Source: Melampsora larici-populina 98AG31 (Eukaryota > Basidiomycota > Pucciniomycetes > Pucciniales > Melampsoraceae). Taken from it: 64,000 bases of DNA. The notes under the pieces are model-generated. The model ran no database searches. It was not told the DNA's origin and worked only from the letters and a program-made list of their open reading frames with translations. The position numbers and the translations under genes were made by a program. The stretch lies in the NCBI RefSeq assembly GCF_000204055.1, contig NW_006768778.1, forward strand, positions 650,010-714,009, read 5' to 3'. Every line of letters starts with the position of its first letter. Within the stretch, counting starts at the first letter, position 1. This document shows positions 11,291-23,719 of the stretch, one piece after another.

Positions 11291-12170
11291 TCTCTTAATT
11301 ATACCAGACCCACACAAGAAATTTGCAATTGATTTTGGACATTCATCACCAGAAGAAAGCCAATCAACAATTGAAGATGTACCAGAAGCATTAATTCAAT
11401 CAGGTGGAGAATTGGAACAATTACATAGTAATAACCTGTAAAGGAATCACTCAGACATGGGACAGCAGGGACTGCGTTCAAATTGTTTCACATGTTTCCG
11501 GATGAGATCACAAGTGAGCTGCGACGGGAAACGCGGTGTCTATCAAAGGTGTCTGTCACGATTCCGGTCTTTGACATCGGGATGGTTGACGGGGATGGCT
11601 CGTTTCGTCTCAGCGTGACAAACACACGTGTTGGTGTTTTGCACCTTGACCAGTGTAGGGCAGGTTCCAGCCACTGTTTTCACAATTTTCGTGGCTGGAA
11701 CCGTCTCTTCACCGTGATCTCGTCGAAATGCCTAGACAGGTTTCCAGAACCATCCGAGGCCGAGGAAGTTTACCCCCTGGTGTAAACATCAGTCGTGAAC
11801 TCGTTGCCTCCGGTAGTCAGATGTCGAAAGAGGTGGATATGCTTCCACTCGGAAGAGAAATCTAACCAAATTAAACCAACTGAAAAACTGATCAAATTGG
11901 TCATCAAAGAAGTTGAAAGCTCAACGTTGGTAAAGAACTTCTATAATTCTTGAGTAAAGCAGTCGAAGAGTTCTTTTGGAAAGTTCGGTTCACGTTCAAA
12001 TCCGGTTCAAATTGAATGACTAAACCAGTCATAAATTTGTCTTATCTTACTCTTTTCGGTGAGACTAGTTACTGTCGTCTTGGATTTTTTTTCTTGCAAG
12101 GGACATGAATTGTAACAGATTGTAACACAGTGAAAAAAGGTTTCGTATATGCAATTAGTGTCTTTTGAAA
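11291..12170. other. Non-coding; contains a dispersed TTTACCCC-TGGTGTA motif
   Basis: No protein family recognised. The stretch 11490-11790 is GC-richer and includes CGAGGCCGAGGAAGTTTACC...TGGTGTA at 11753-11782, which recurs at 35953-35982. Confidence 0.4.
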
Positions 12171-12171
12171 G

Positions 12172-12180
12172 ACTATATAA
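12172..12180 (+). promoter_or_regulatory. TATA box of the small gene at 12346
   Basis: ACTATATAA lies about 170 bases before the ATG and is followed by a C/T-rich leader, a common fungal promoter layout. The position relative to the true transcript start is not known. Confidence 0.5.
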
Positions 12181-12345
12181 ACCTTCACTTCCTTTCCTAT
12201 TTTCTTTCCTTCCCAACAACATACATATCTCACTTACTTTATCAGTCTTCTATACCTTTACCAAACCCTTCTTACTACCTATACTTCATTTCACTTCTTT
12301 TCCTCAACCAAATTACTCTTCACTTTTTACAAATTCAAACCAAAC

Positions 12346-12595
12346 ATGTTTGCTACTGTCATCCCCCGCAAATTCATCTACGCGTAAGTCTTTCAAACAA
12401 CTTCCTTTGCGTCCTCACCTTGAACCCAAATTTACACTTTCCATCATAATCTATCACAGATCGCTCCCTGTTGCATACTTTGCACATGTTATCTCTGTGA
12501 GAAGACAAACAAACGCCGATCGATTATTTCTACAAAACGGTACTGCAGAACAAATCAAATCCCCATCGGTTGAACGAAGCAATGGAGGAATTTAA
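12346..12595 (+). CDS. Small spliced protein of 57 residues, function unknown
   Basis: Exon 1 is 12346-12383 (MFATVIPRKFIYA...). The intron is 12384-12459 (GTAAGT...CACAG), and exon 2 is 12460-12595, ending TAA. Phases agree and the ATG follows a C/T-rich leader with a TATA box. The first 25 residues look like a short basic-hydrophobic N-terminus (RKFIYASLPVAYFAHVIS), possibly a mitochondrial or membrane-tethered peptide; the rest is polar. I do not recognise a family. It could also be part of a longer leader. Confidence 0.45.
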
Positions 12596-14875
12596 ACCAA
12601 AAAAAGTTATTTGAACTTGTTAGTAAGTCTTTCATTGAGACTCACCGTTATCGCTTCAGTTTCTAATTGGGTTTTTATAGCTTTTCGCCATAGTATCATC
12701 AGAATTTGATCTTGGGATCTTCAAAAGCAGTGTATAACACCAAACCCTTTTCACATTTTTCATGTATATCTTTTCTTGTACAGAATAAACTTCTCTTCCT
12801 CTGGGGTACATACTTTTTTCTTATTCCTTCATGTGAATCATGTTAGTTATCCAGAGTAGGCATGCGGGAGGATGTGTTGTTCACGATCACTCAGTGATGC
12901 GGCCAAAGGAGCGCATTTGACACTACATTAATCTAATACTTACGATACCACAAACAGCTTTGCCCTATGGCGAAATCGCAATTCCGCACAGAGCCATCTG
13001 TTATTACATCCAGAAAGACCCTCTTGCACTCCAAAGATGATCTCAATTGTTGAGTAATCCTAAAAAGCCTGTGAGAGCAAATAACAAGATTATTTCATCC
13101 CATATGCCTCCATCCACTTCATCTTTATCAACTTATCAATCCTCAATAATTACCCATCGAGAGAAGACCCGAAATTTACCTATTACAACATTCTGTTACA
13201 TCCATACTTTTCAATTATATCCCATCCCACATATCCCTTCAATTCACTACCGCCGCCAGGACAAACAGCTTTCTTGTCATACGAAGATGACAATGGCAAT
13301 CACAGATAGAGAAGCTAGAGTCGGCGCGATAACTCATAACAGACATTTGATCCTCGCAAGCGCAGATATGGAAAATGCTGACTCAGGAGAAGCCATTGCG
13401 CCGAATGGGGATTAAATTCAAACTCCAAATGACATCCAAACCAGTCTGAAATCAAATTAATGTCAACGTGAAGGTAAGATTTTTTTTTATGTTCATGATA
13501 AAAATCCCCCTTGAAGGTCAATCACCAATAATTTTCAAACAAAACGATCGATATTTCTAGAGGACTTGTCAATGTCATGGTAGCAAACAAACTATTGATG
13601 GCAAAGAACTATACTTGATATTGAAGCGAAGATATCTCCTTTTCTTATCGTGATACAATAAACCCACTTTTTCTGAGTTGGGAAAATCAATCAAATCGGT
13701 TATCAAAGATTGTAGTAATTTTGCGTAAATTTTATGCAATTGGGAAAAAAAAATTATGATAAAAGTAGTAAAATATTTTGACTTGAGCCCCCCTACACCA
13801 CGGGGCAGTCGCGGTGTGAATTCCACATCTCCATTTGGCCCTATGGTGGTTCACGCGGCATTCACAAGAGGCGACTCATGTCGCGACCACAATCCATGAA
13901 CAACATGGGTTTCACAGTACCGCCCACGTGGTAGTGCTGTGAAACCCACAGCGCTTCACTGCGTCGACTGTTTACAACTGGCAATGTGGCCAATTTGCTT
14001 CATGGCATTCACCTTCCATTCTGCTGGCCGCGCCGTTGCATTCCACCACGTGGGCGTACTCCAACAGGCTACCACATAGCATTTATGTGGGCTTCGCGTG
14101 ATTGCGACATTGCTCGGCTTACAAGAGGATCAAAAAAAATCTCCTGACCAATCCAAATCGGATCAATCAGGAGCATGGGCTAAGCAGGATACAAACTTGG
14201 ATGACAAAAACAAATTACTCCCTCAGGAGATCATGACAGAATCAAACACACTTGAAGTGATATGTATAACATCTTTTTAATTAGATATAACTCTCTGCTA
14301 CCGTTCTACAATTAGTTCAATCAATGTTGCCTCAGATGTCTTGTTCCTAAATCCCTTGTTGATATGCAAAAAAGTGTGAGTAAACAAGATATAAAAGAGT
14401 CGATTGACTGGATATGTGATAGATGAGTGGTTGAACAAACATTTAACTGACACTAAACTGGTTGATACATAGTCAAGATGACAGAGTTCAAGCTATGTAG
14501 TTCAAGTGATTGAAAGAAGCCTAGAATATAAGAAGATATAAGACTCAAGATTATAGGTTAACCAATCTTGACGTGAGAACAATTCATGGAAAAGATTGAA
14601 GAACATTGTTAAAACAAGTCGATAATCACCAAGATGATCTACCAATAGTAAAGGATGTTTGATATAAAGAAAGAAGTGTGAAGAATGTTTGATATAAAGA
14701 AAGAAGTGTGAAGGATGTTTAATATCAATGATGAATGAGAGGTTTTTGATCTCATTGAGAGGTTGAAGTTCAAACGGTTTTTATAACAAAAAATTGATTG
14801 ATCTCATGAATGACATCATATCGTGACGCAAGCTCTGGAACAACGGTCAACTGCGCAGTACACAGATGCTTCATT
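12596..14875. other. Non-coding, with a GC-rich palindromic patch
   Basis: 12600-13750 is AT-rich with no convincing gene; a 122-codon frame at 13047 has no recognisable domain. 13790-14100 is GC-rich, with a 12-bp inverted repeat TGGGTTTCACAG (13906-13917) / CTGTGAAACCCA (13937-13948) enclosing CCACGTGG, and another CCACCACGTGGG at 14042. 14660-14720 has a short direct repeat of GTTTGATATAAAGAAAGAAG. Confidence 0.4.
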
Positions 14876-15083
14876 AGGGGGTTTCAAGTTGAGATTTTTT
14901 TGCTTATTTTTTAAAAATTTGGGCAAGTTTTTTGGAAAAAAAATATGCATAAAACCAACATATTTCTAAATAGGGACACCAAATAAAGGTGTCCCCCTTT
15001 ATAAATAATTACGCATATTTTGCAACAACGGGCAAGTTGTTGTAGCGTAAAAATACGTAAAAAAAGTCAACTTGAAACCCCCT
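14876..15083. mobile_element. MITE-A copy 1, 208 bp
   Basis: Ends AGGGGGTTTCAAGTTGA... and ...TCAACTTGAAACCCCCT, with flanking ATT at 14873-14875 and 15084-15086. The interior is AT-rich with a central palindrome GGACACC...GGTGTCC and the block ACAACGGGCAAGTTGTTGTA. Two further copies are at 29132 and 49958. Confidence 0.85.
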
Positions 15084-15519
15084 ATTACACTCCATCTTGT
15101 TTGCAATGTGATCTTGAGTGGAGTATTCGTGCGGTCATGAGGAAGTCTGCACTGTGGCTACGATGAGGTCCTCATGAGGTGATCTCATTGTGGCCAGAGC
15201 TGATGTGGAAATCACACGGCGATTGATGTGGCAAACGTGGATCTGTTAGCCACGGTTTGCGACCTGATGGCAGCGTGGTCTTACTGCTGCCGTTTGTGAC
15301 ATTGCATCGATGCAATTCAAGCTTGCAAAGCTTTCAACGTTGGCGAGTTTCATCTGCATTTCAAGTCGATTGCTTGGTGAAATTCACATAGCCCTTGATC
15401 GCACTCTGGCAGCGCTTTTTCGCTCAAAGGCTGCCCGGTGGTGTAATGCTTCGATGTAGTATTTCACAATATACGTATGTCGGATCGTACCGAACGGGCC
15501 CTAATGAACTTGGATCAAG
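15084..15519. other. Non-coding flank of the hAT element
   Basis: No gene. GC-richer than the surroundings; ends at the TSD GTTTAAAG. Confidence 0.4.
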
Positions 15520-15691
15520 GTTTAAAGTCAAGATGGCACCCGGCGGCGGATATCCGTTGGATGTCCGTCGGAACATCCGCCGGTTCCGGTTGTCGAATAG
15601 GCGCTTGGAGCTATCCGGCTGCCGGATAATCCGGCCGGTCCGGTTGTCGGATGAAGGATTGAGAAAAAGCTGTGTACCGCCGGATATCCGG

Positions 15692-15885
15692 CGGTTATTT
15701 CATGTTTTCAGGCTTGTATTCATAGGTTGTAGATAACAAAAAATAGAAAAAAAGTGGCGGTTATTTCATGTTTTCAGGCTTGTATTCATAGGTTGTAGAT
15801 AACAAAAAATAGAAAAAAAGTGGCGGTTATTTCATGTTTTCAGGCTTGTATTCATAGGTTGTAGATAACAAAAAATAGAAAAAAG
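15692..15885 (+). repeat. Tandem repeat, 66 bp x 3
   Basis: Unit starts CGGTTATTTCATGTTTTCAG at 15692, 15758 and 15824 and ends in GTAGATAACAAAAAATAGAA. Copies are virtually identical, so the expansion is recent. It lies just downstream of the hAT transposase stop codon, between the subterminal repeats and the gene. Confidence 0.9.
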
Positions 15886-17891
15886 GTCGGGGGATTAGAA
15901 AATTAAATACTATTTAATCTTCTTCACCATCAAGCTCAATAACAGAAGGAAGTTTCAAAGGTCCAAAAGTTTGTTGCCAATCTTTTACACATAAAAGAGT
16001 CTCAACATGTAGACTTGAGAGGTTACTACGCTGAGGCCCCAAGATTCTCTTGGTCTTATTAAATTGCCCTTCTGATGGACAGCTAGTTGCTGGGATTTCC
16101 AGAAACTCCATCGCCATGTTAGCCAAACCAGGATAGATGGCTACTCGATCTTTCCAAAAATTCAATACATTTTGGTCACGGCTTTTGAGCTTATCACCAA
16201 GGTACTGAGTGATCTCGTTTTGGATTGAATGCTGTTGTGGTTCGTCTCGGGTGCCAAAAATTGCATCTTCAAAATATTGAGAAGTAGATGTTGCGGCAGT
16301 TGACGATTTTTTGCTAGCATTCGATTTGGGAATTGGTGCATCGGTTTCAAATCTTATGGCTTCTAGTTCAAACATTGACCTAAAATCCAAAACGTCCACA
16401 CCATACTTGTGAAAGATCATTGCTCGTTCCTTTTTCAATACAAATGATGATCAGTACAAAGTTGAGGAAAGAGTAGAAAGGAACTCACTTGAAAATACTG
16501 TAACTTGAGACGTGGATCCAGGATGGTGGCACAGATTGGTGCAGGTTTGGAAAGCACTTTCTTGAAGTAATCTTCAAGTTTAGCTATCATCTTGTTTGCA
16601 GCAGGCCTTAATTGATCGAAATCATATTTGCCAGTCACCTATGTGTACGATCATTCAGATTAGCAAATTGAAAAGTACACGTGAGTTTAAAAGAAAACAC
16701 TTACGTCTTTGAGTCCTTTTAAGACTGCAATATAGATTGGAACTATGTGATGCATGGTTGGGAACTTTGATTTACAAAGTATCTCGGTGGCTTCACTGAG
16801 CGGTTCCAAGAAATCGCACATCTGTTTGACGTATTTCCACTCAGTAGGTGACAGAGCAAACTTTTGAAAGTCTTGGCCCTTGCAGAACTCGTCACACAAA
16901 TCTTGGAGTCGCAGAAGTCTTCGAAACATATGAAAAGAAGAGTTCCATCTTGTTGGAACATCAACAACCAGTTGATTTGCGGTGTTAGTAGGTTGTCTTT
17001 GAGCTGGCTCCACGTGGTTGATAGTTGGATCTTTCGACATGTAGTCAACAGCTTCTTTCTCGGTAGCCAGTTTTTCAGCAGCCTCTTTCTCCGCAGCGGT
17101 AAGAGGGGTGGCAGGGGTCGAAGCACTTGCAGTGTTGGTGGAAGTGTTTGAGGCAGCTGCAGAAGCCATTGCTAGAGCCAAGTTACGTCTCATATTGACA
17201 ATGTTGGCAAAAGCTTGAGCACGTTGAGGGCTAGACCGGGTACACGTCACTAGTCCATGGCATTGATTGTAGATTGTCTTGAGATTAACTTGAGTCACAT
17301 CGGGTGGGTTGACAAGAGAATGTATGTTCGATGGTGGTTCAGCCTTGTCAATGTCGTCTTCAATGATTTCACCAAATACCTTTAAGCCTTCTTTGGCAGC
17401 AAGGTTGATTACGTGAGCTACACACCCATGAACCTGAGTCTTATGATCAAAGTTCATTCCGTCTGTTGATGCAAGGACTCGACCAATTGCAGCGTTCGTA
17501 CTGATGTTGTCCGTGGTCATTGCGCTCAACTTGCTCGATACATCGTACTTCTTCAAGTAGTCAATGATGATGTTAGCAAAGTTGTGTGAATCGTGGGCAC
17601 CTGCAAGATCACATCAGTCACATTGTGATCTTTCATTAAAAAGGGATGAAACACGTACCTTTGATTTCAGCAATACCTAGAGTAACAGCCACGAGTTCCC
17701 AATTGTCATTGATAAAGTGACCGGTTAGAGACATGAAAGGGACGTTGTTTGGCAATGTCCAAGCATCTTGAGTGATTGCGATTGATTTGCAAGGTCCAAA
17801 GTAGAGCTTCTTGATGAAATCCTCGTAGTGATAATAAATCCAGCGCATATGATTAGCGGTGGCAGTCCGTTTGACAAGCATACCAGCTGTG

Positions 17892-18080
17892 TGTTAAGGC
17901 CTCGGTGTGGGGTTCTCGGCGGGGATCAAGGTTGGGTGTCTAATAAGCTATGCAGATTGTCGTATGAAGAAGAAAGAGAAAAGACAACTGTGGTTTGTAC
18001 AACATAGTCTAATCTCGTGTCTGTGACATCTACTACCCGGTATTTCACTAACAGTTACATGTCTCTTGAGGATCGTAACA
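17892..18080 (-). repeat. 3' LTR of the gypsy element
   Basis: On the minus strand it starts TGTTACGATCCTCAAGAG and ends CCGAGGCCTTAACA. It matches 23720-23908 apart from C versus T in TAATC(C/T)... near 18015. Confidence 0.95.
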
Positions 18081-18176
18081 TTATCCCCCTTTTTACGCCC
18101 AAACTCCCTCTTGCAAGTTCTGCGTTCCTTCCACGGGCAGCGTTAAAAAACCCAGTGGGAAAAAGCTTGCCCTCTC

Positions 18177-21100
18177 TCATTTTCTCCTTGTCCTTTTGTA
18201 TTTACTTGCTGCATTTGGGAATTTGATGTTGAATTCATTCACTAAATCTTTGCTATTTGATAAATTTTCCTCAGGTTCCCATGAATTGTGTTCAGTTCCA
18301 AACCCTTTCCAGCTGACTAAATATTCCTTCTTCCTATACCTTTTTCTACAGTCTAATATTTCTAATACTTCCCATTCTTCATTTCCTTCCATGATTGTTG
18401 GCTGCGGTTCGGATTCCTGACGACCTTCAATACCGTCTGTTTCGTGTTTCCTAAGTAGAGAGACATGGAATACTGGGTGTATACCCCTCATTGACGTAGG
18501 TAAAGTCAGCTCATATGCGGATCTTGATATTTTCTTGGAGATGTTAAAAGGACCCATCCACTTATGATCTAATTTAGGACTAGGCCTTGTCGTCGAAAGG
18601 TTCTTGTTGTTGAGCCAAACCTGGTCGCCAATCTTCCAATCGGGGGTTGAGCGGATGCCCTTGTCGAACTGAATTTTCATCTCTTCCTGTGCTGTCTTCA
18701 AACACTCAGTCAGTTCCGATTGTACATTGATTAGTTCTGTCAGTCTTTTCTCTACTGAAGGTATACATTGTTCTGCGGAGGGGATACCACTGAAACTAGG
18801 ATTATACCCATAGTTTGCTTTGAACGGCGAGACTCCTGTCGAAGCGTGGTCCTTGTTATTGTACGAGAATTCGGCGATTGGTAAGAGAGTCTCCCAGTTG
18901 TCCTGTCGGTAGTTGACAAAGTGTCGAAGGTACTGCTCTACAACTTTGTTGACAATTTCGGACTGACCATCGGTGCGCGGGTGGTATGCTGTGGAAGGTT
19001 GTAATCGAATGCCTAGTCTCTTATCCAGTTCCTTTGTGATCTGAGAAATGAAGATGCTCCCTCTATCCGATGTGATAGTTCTGGGGGTGCCATGTAATTT
19101 CCATACGAATTTCACCATTAAGTCTGCTAATGTTTCTGCTGTCATGGATTCGTTGCATGGAATAAAATGGCTCATTTTCGTGAGGCGATCGACTACTGTG
19201 AGTATACTGTCTTTTCCGTTGGAAAGTGGCAGTCCGGTAATCAAATCGTAGCTGATGTCGACCCATGGTCCCGCTGGTACTGGTAGAGGCTCGAGAGATC
19301 CAAATGGCTTTTGAGTACTTGATTTGTTTCGTAGGCAAGAATCACATCCATCTACATATTTGTTTGTGTACGCTTTCTGGCTTGGCCACGTGAAGCTTCT
19401 CTTCACTAAACTAAGTGTCTTCGCCCTGCCCGGGTGTCCCGCTAGTAGACTATCGTGGCGACTGCGTAGGATTTGGCGTTTGATCTCGTTGTTGTTTGGC
19501 ACTTCGATTCGCCCTTGATTATACACTATTCCATCATGTACTCTATAGTTGGCCGTTTTTTGACGTATTGCTGTAGATATGGGATTGGAAATTGCTTGTA
19601 TAAGTTCCTTCAGTCTTGGATCATCATTAGTAGTCTTTCTGATTAGGCCTATGATATCTTCGTCGTTGAGGATGGGGTCGGTTGGTGTCTCATTGTTTAC
19701 TCCCAAGACATCTACTTCGAACCAATGCTCTGCATCTGGTAGTTCAATCTCCTCGTTCTCAAAACAAGATTCAATACTTGCAACCTCGGGTTGAAAAGTG
19801 TTGGGTGTGATGTTTTCCGGTCTAAGCAGTTGACCAAAAGTTAATTTTTCGTCATGAGTTGGCGCTAGGTCTGGTCTTCTTGACAGTGCATCTGGTTTAG
19901 CGGCTTGTTGTCCTGGGCGGAATTTAATTTGAAAATCAAAGCATCCTAGAGTCTCGGCCCATCTAGCTTGGCGTCGGGTTAATTGTTTGGTAGTCATGAA
20001 TGATTCAAGATTGCGGTGGTCTGTATATACTATGATGTCCAATCTATTCGGGTTTCCTTCTAAGTAGTGCCTCCACTCTTTAAAAGACGCCACAATAGCA
20101 AGGAGTTCCTTATCAAATATTTCATAATTCCGTTCCGCCTGTGCCAATGATCTGGATAAGTATGCAACTGGATGTAGTTCATTGTCGTCCTCGCTGATTT
20201 GGGATAGTACGGCGCCAATTGCAAAATCGGAACAGTCACATTCCAGTACAAAAGGTTTGTACGGATTTGCAATCTTCAAAACCGGTGCTGACGTGAAAGC
20301 ATTCTTCAATTCTTCAAATGATTTCTTGCACTCGTCATCCCATAAGTAAGGCGTTTTATGGCGTGTCAGATTATGCAGGGGTCTGGTTGTCTGTGAGAAA
20401 TGGCTGATGAATCTTCGATAAAAATTTGCAAATCCAATGAATCGTTGGAGCTCGGTGACGTTTCTTGGGGCTGGCCACTCGGATACGGCTCTTACTTTAG
20501 TAGGATCCATCTTGATCTTGTTGCGTGATATGACCAGGCCTAAGTACTCGACTTCTGATTTTGAGAATTCGCACTTCTCTGGTTTAAGCCATAGTTGGTG
20601 TTTATCAAGGATCTCTAGTATCTGTAATACAACATTTTCGTGCCGCACCCCCTTTTTTGTATAGATCATAATATCGTCTAAAAAGGCAGCCGCGTCTTTT
20701 CCAATATGTTGGAGCAGTATGTCTTGCATGAAATACTGGAAGTATCCAGGAGCTCCCGTTGGTCCAAAAGGCATTGTCAGGGGGGCAAACTGACCTGCTC
20801 TGCAGATGAAGGCGAGTTTATCCTCGTCTCCTTCAGCTACTCGTAGGTTACCGTATGCATTCCGTAAGTCCAGTTTGGTGTACTTGTCAGCGTCGAGGAG
20901 ACTGTCCACCAGATCCATGGTTAAGGGCAGCGGATATTTGTTCTTAACCGTCACGGCGTTCAGTTTACGGTAGTCGAAGCAGGGTCTTAGATTTCCATCT
21001 TTTTTCCCGGTGAAGAGCACCGGAGCTGCCCAGGGTGAGGTTGTACGTCTGATAGTACCATTTGCCAGGCCAGTGTTTATCATTTTGTCTAAAGTCTGAG

Positions 21101-22360
21101 TTTCAGCTGGGGATAATGGTATTATCCTGCTAGCTTGAGGTTGCGCTCCTTCTACCAGCTCTACTTTGAAGTCATATTTTCTTCGAGGTGGTAGGCATTG
21201 AGCATTGGATTTCTGAAACATGCGGATATACCGATGATAAGCTGTTGGTACTAGCTCTTCCACTGATTTAGTGGGTATGTTCTTTTTTTCATCGGCTGCT
21301 AGACGAGCAGAAGTCGACCACGAGGCTTTCAAGGAGCTGATTTCGGTGGGACTGTTATTTAGGGAAAGAAAAGGCTTGCCAGCTGATACGGGGGATGGGT
21401 TGAGATGAGACGAGTCGAACTCACATTGCGGGGGCTTATGTGTACTTTTTACAATACACGCCCCCTCGTCATGTTGCCTTGCGTGCCCTGTGGGCTCCTC
21501 CAGTGGACCTTCAGGGTTATGTTTCGGCGTAGACGAGGCTGGATCATCAGCCGCAATGCAGTCTCCTTCAGTTTGAGTCTTGATGTCGGGTGTTAACAGG
21601 TTAGAGTGTGTAATCGTGCCTTCGGTGAGGTTGTATTCGTTGTTTGTCGTACTGGATTCTAGCTGTTGTAGAAGAGAATCATGCTTGCCAACACCTTCGG
21701 GTGAATCTGATTGAGGTAATAGATTAAAAGACTCACTCTGCGGGGATGTTAACGTGTTATCAGTAACACACATCCCCTTGTCACGGTACCTAGCGTCCCT
21801 CGGGTGTTCCAACTTGGGATCCTTGGAGGGTTTTGATGGTCCAGACGACTCCACTACTGTGGAGGCAGCAAAAACATTAGCTGTGGTGATGATACCACTA
21901 CTCCAGTCAATCCTGTGACTGTTCGCGCGGATCCATGGAATGCCTAGGATACCGTCATACGTATTCTTAAGGTCGGTGATGATGAAGTTGGTGGGTTGGG
22001 TGTCGCGTTCGAGGTAGAGGTCCAGTTCATGTGAAGATCTTGATCTTGAACCATTGAATCCTGTGATGTCGCGTGAAGTGCTCACTCCTAGGTGTAAGAT
22101 ATCGGCTTTTCTTGCAAATGATTCTCCCAACACATTGTGGGTGGCACCTGAATCAATCAGGAGGCGGGCTGATGGGTAATACGATGGTGTGGCGCGTGGA
22201 TTTTGGGTCAGGGAAAAGGTAACTGAGAGGAATAAGCGTGGGTCACTCGTATTGCAAGTTACAACAGTGCTAGTTCCTAGAGCTATTGAAGCACCCAAAT
22301 CCATACTGCTCAAGCTAGGCACAACCGTCAAGCTTGAGCGCCTCCATTTTTTGAAACATC
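18177..22360 (-). CDS. Gypsy Pol polyprotein (PR-RT-RNase H-IN-chromodomain)
   Basis: About 1,390 residues, in the -1 frame relative to Gag; a stop in this frame just upstream of 22355 limits where translation can enter, so there is no independent ATG at the start. Seen in order: protease LLIDSGATHNV; reverse transcriptase with KDGNLRPCFDYRKLN, LTMPFGPTGAP and FLDDIMIYT; RNase H (VLECDCSDFAIGAVLSQ, ELLAIVASF, YTDHRNLE); integrase zinc finger (HPGRAKTLSLV, CDSCLRNK); core with DLITGLP, SDRGSIF and GQSEIVN; GPY/F-like end; chromodomain (WEVLEILDCR, YLVSWKGF, NSWEPEENL). All catalytic positions appear present. Confidence 0.93.
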
Positions 22361-23482
22361 ACTACGACTAGAACCCTCTGCCCGATCCTTCACTTCATTC
22401 CTACTATCATTCAAAGCAGCTAGCTTCACCTCTAAATCAGCAATGCGACTACTGTAACCCCCATTTCCTCTTCCTCTACGATCACCCGTTCTACCAGGAC
22501 AAGCATTGGCACGGTGGCCTCGTGCAGCACATTTGAAACAAGCACCAGTACGTAAACGATGAGATCGTTCTTCATCGGATAGTCGAGTAAACGAAGATGA
22601 GATGTCCATCGCATTGGGGTCTCGAGCTGGTGTTGATACAGTGGTCGAAGTGTCTGCTGTACCGTGGATTTTGTTGTCCAGTTTGATCGCGAGGTTGGCT
22701 ATTTGATCTACTGAAGTGAACTCATCTTGAACTAGTACCATAGCTACTCTTATGTCTCGTTTCAGGCCTTGTTCAAACTGGCTGATCAGTGTAGGCACTT
22801 CCCAGCCTGTGTTAGCAGCGTGTAAGTTAAACTCATAGGTGTACGCTGCGACAGTGGATTTCTGGGTAAGGGATCGTAATGCCTTCTCCGCCTTCGACTT
22901 CTTTTCGGTGTCGAAATACATCGCTTTAAAGTTACGCACGAACCGGTCAAACGTGACTAAATGGGCAGTGGAGTCGTCAAGTAACTCTGTCATCATCGGT
23001 TGGGCCCATGAACTCGCAGTACCCGTGAGGTATGATAGCGCGAATACGACCTTAGTACGGTCGGTGGGGAATAGATGAGGGTGTGCCAACATATACAGTT
23101 GGACTTGGCTGGCAAAGACTTCAGCTGGGCCACCTCGATTGCCATCGAACTTGTCGGGCGTGGCGACCTTAGGCCCTTTGGGATTTGGGGTCGTCTCGTG
23201 TTGTGGCACTGTAGGAGGTGCTGCATTCCCCGCATTAGTGAAGGTATGCGAAGTAGTGTTACGAGAAGACTCGATAGCGGCTAATCGCTCTTCCGCCTGT
23301 CTACTGCGGGCTTCGGCTTGTTCTCGAAGGCGACGTTCTCCGGCTAATGAATTCTGGAGTTCAGTTAACTGACGCTGGATTTCCTCCATCTCATCGACCG
23401 TAAGTTCAGTGACAGGTGGTGCTTGGTTGGTGTCAACAAAGGATTCCTCACGATCACTATCCGGATCGTCGTCGTCGAGCAA
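22328..23482 (-). CDS. Gypsy Gag
   Basis: 384 residues. The acidic N-terminus (MLDDDDPDSDREES) is followed by a coiled coil of Glu/Arg/Gln repeats (residues 30-75), then a retrotransposon Gag domain (about 105-250, WAQPMMTELL and FVRNFKAMYFD) and one CCHC zinc knuckle CFKCAARGHRANAC near the end. It forms the particle and binds element RNA. The stop TGA (22328-22330) lies about 20 bases past a potential -1 slippery site into Pol. Confidence 0.9.
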   Translation of the reverse strand: MLDDDDPDSDREESFVDTNQAPPVTELTVDEMEEIQRQLTELQNSLAGERRLREQAEARSRQAEERLAAIESSRNTTSHTFTNAGNAAPPTVPQHETTPNPKGPKVATPDKFDGNRGGPAEVFASQVQLYMLAHPHLFPTDRTKVVFALSYLTGTASSWAQPMMTELLDDSTAHLVTFDRFVRNFKAMYFDTEKKSKAEKALRSLTQKSTVAAYTYEFNLHAANTGWEVPTLISQFEQGLKRDIRVAMVLVQDEFTSVDQIANLAIKLDNKIHGTADTSTTVSTPARDPNAMDISSSFTRLSDEERSHRLRTGACFKCAARGHRANACPGRTGDRRGRGNGGYSSRIADLEVKLAALNDSRNEVKDRAEGSSRSDVSKNGGAQA

Positions 23483-23708
23483 GGGAGATCTGTATGAGGG
23501 AGACGTGATCGATAGAGTTCTGCGGAGGTAGTTCGGTGTTAATCTTCAGTGGTGCGTTCAATATCAAGTATAAAGTTTCAGTTCAATGATTTTCTAAATA
23601 TGATCTAATCTATCCTTCTTGTTGTTTCTAATCTTATTCGAGTTCAATTTCAATTCTTAAAGTTTCTGATTCTAGTTTCTCTGATCTGTTGATGCCCGCT
23701 TGTTGTAG

Positions 23709-23718
23709 ATACGACAAT
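23709..23718 (-). other. Putative self-priming primer binding site
   Basis: ATTGTCGTAT (minus) one base inside the 5' LTR is the exact complement of ATACGACAAT inside the LTR itself (plus coordinates 23784-23793 and 17956-17965). This arrangement resembles Tf1/sushi elements, which prime with the 5' end of their own RNA. No tRNA match was recognised. Confidence 0.55.
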
Positions 23719-23719
23719 A

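Noticed and set aside
13047..13415. 122-codon open frame
   Set aside because: No domain, no promoter features, composition like the non-coding surroundings.
14873..15086. TA as the target duplication of MITE-A
   Set aside because: TA fits single ends, but the empty site in MITE-B and all three copies fit a 3-bp ATT/AAT with symmetrical TIRs better.
15692..15885. Three regular repeats, CRISPR-like at first sight
   Set aside because: Units are directly adjacent with no variable spacers, in a eukaryotic transposon.
18196..23372. Many plus-strand open frames across the gypsy element
   Set aside because: Antisense shadows of gag and pol.
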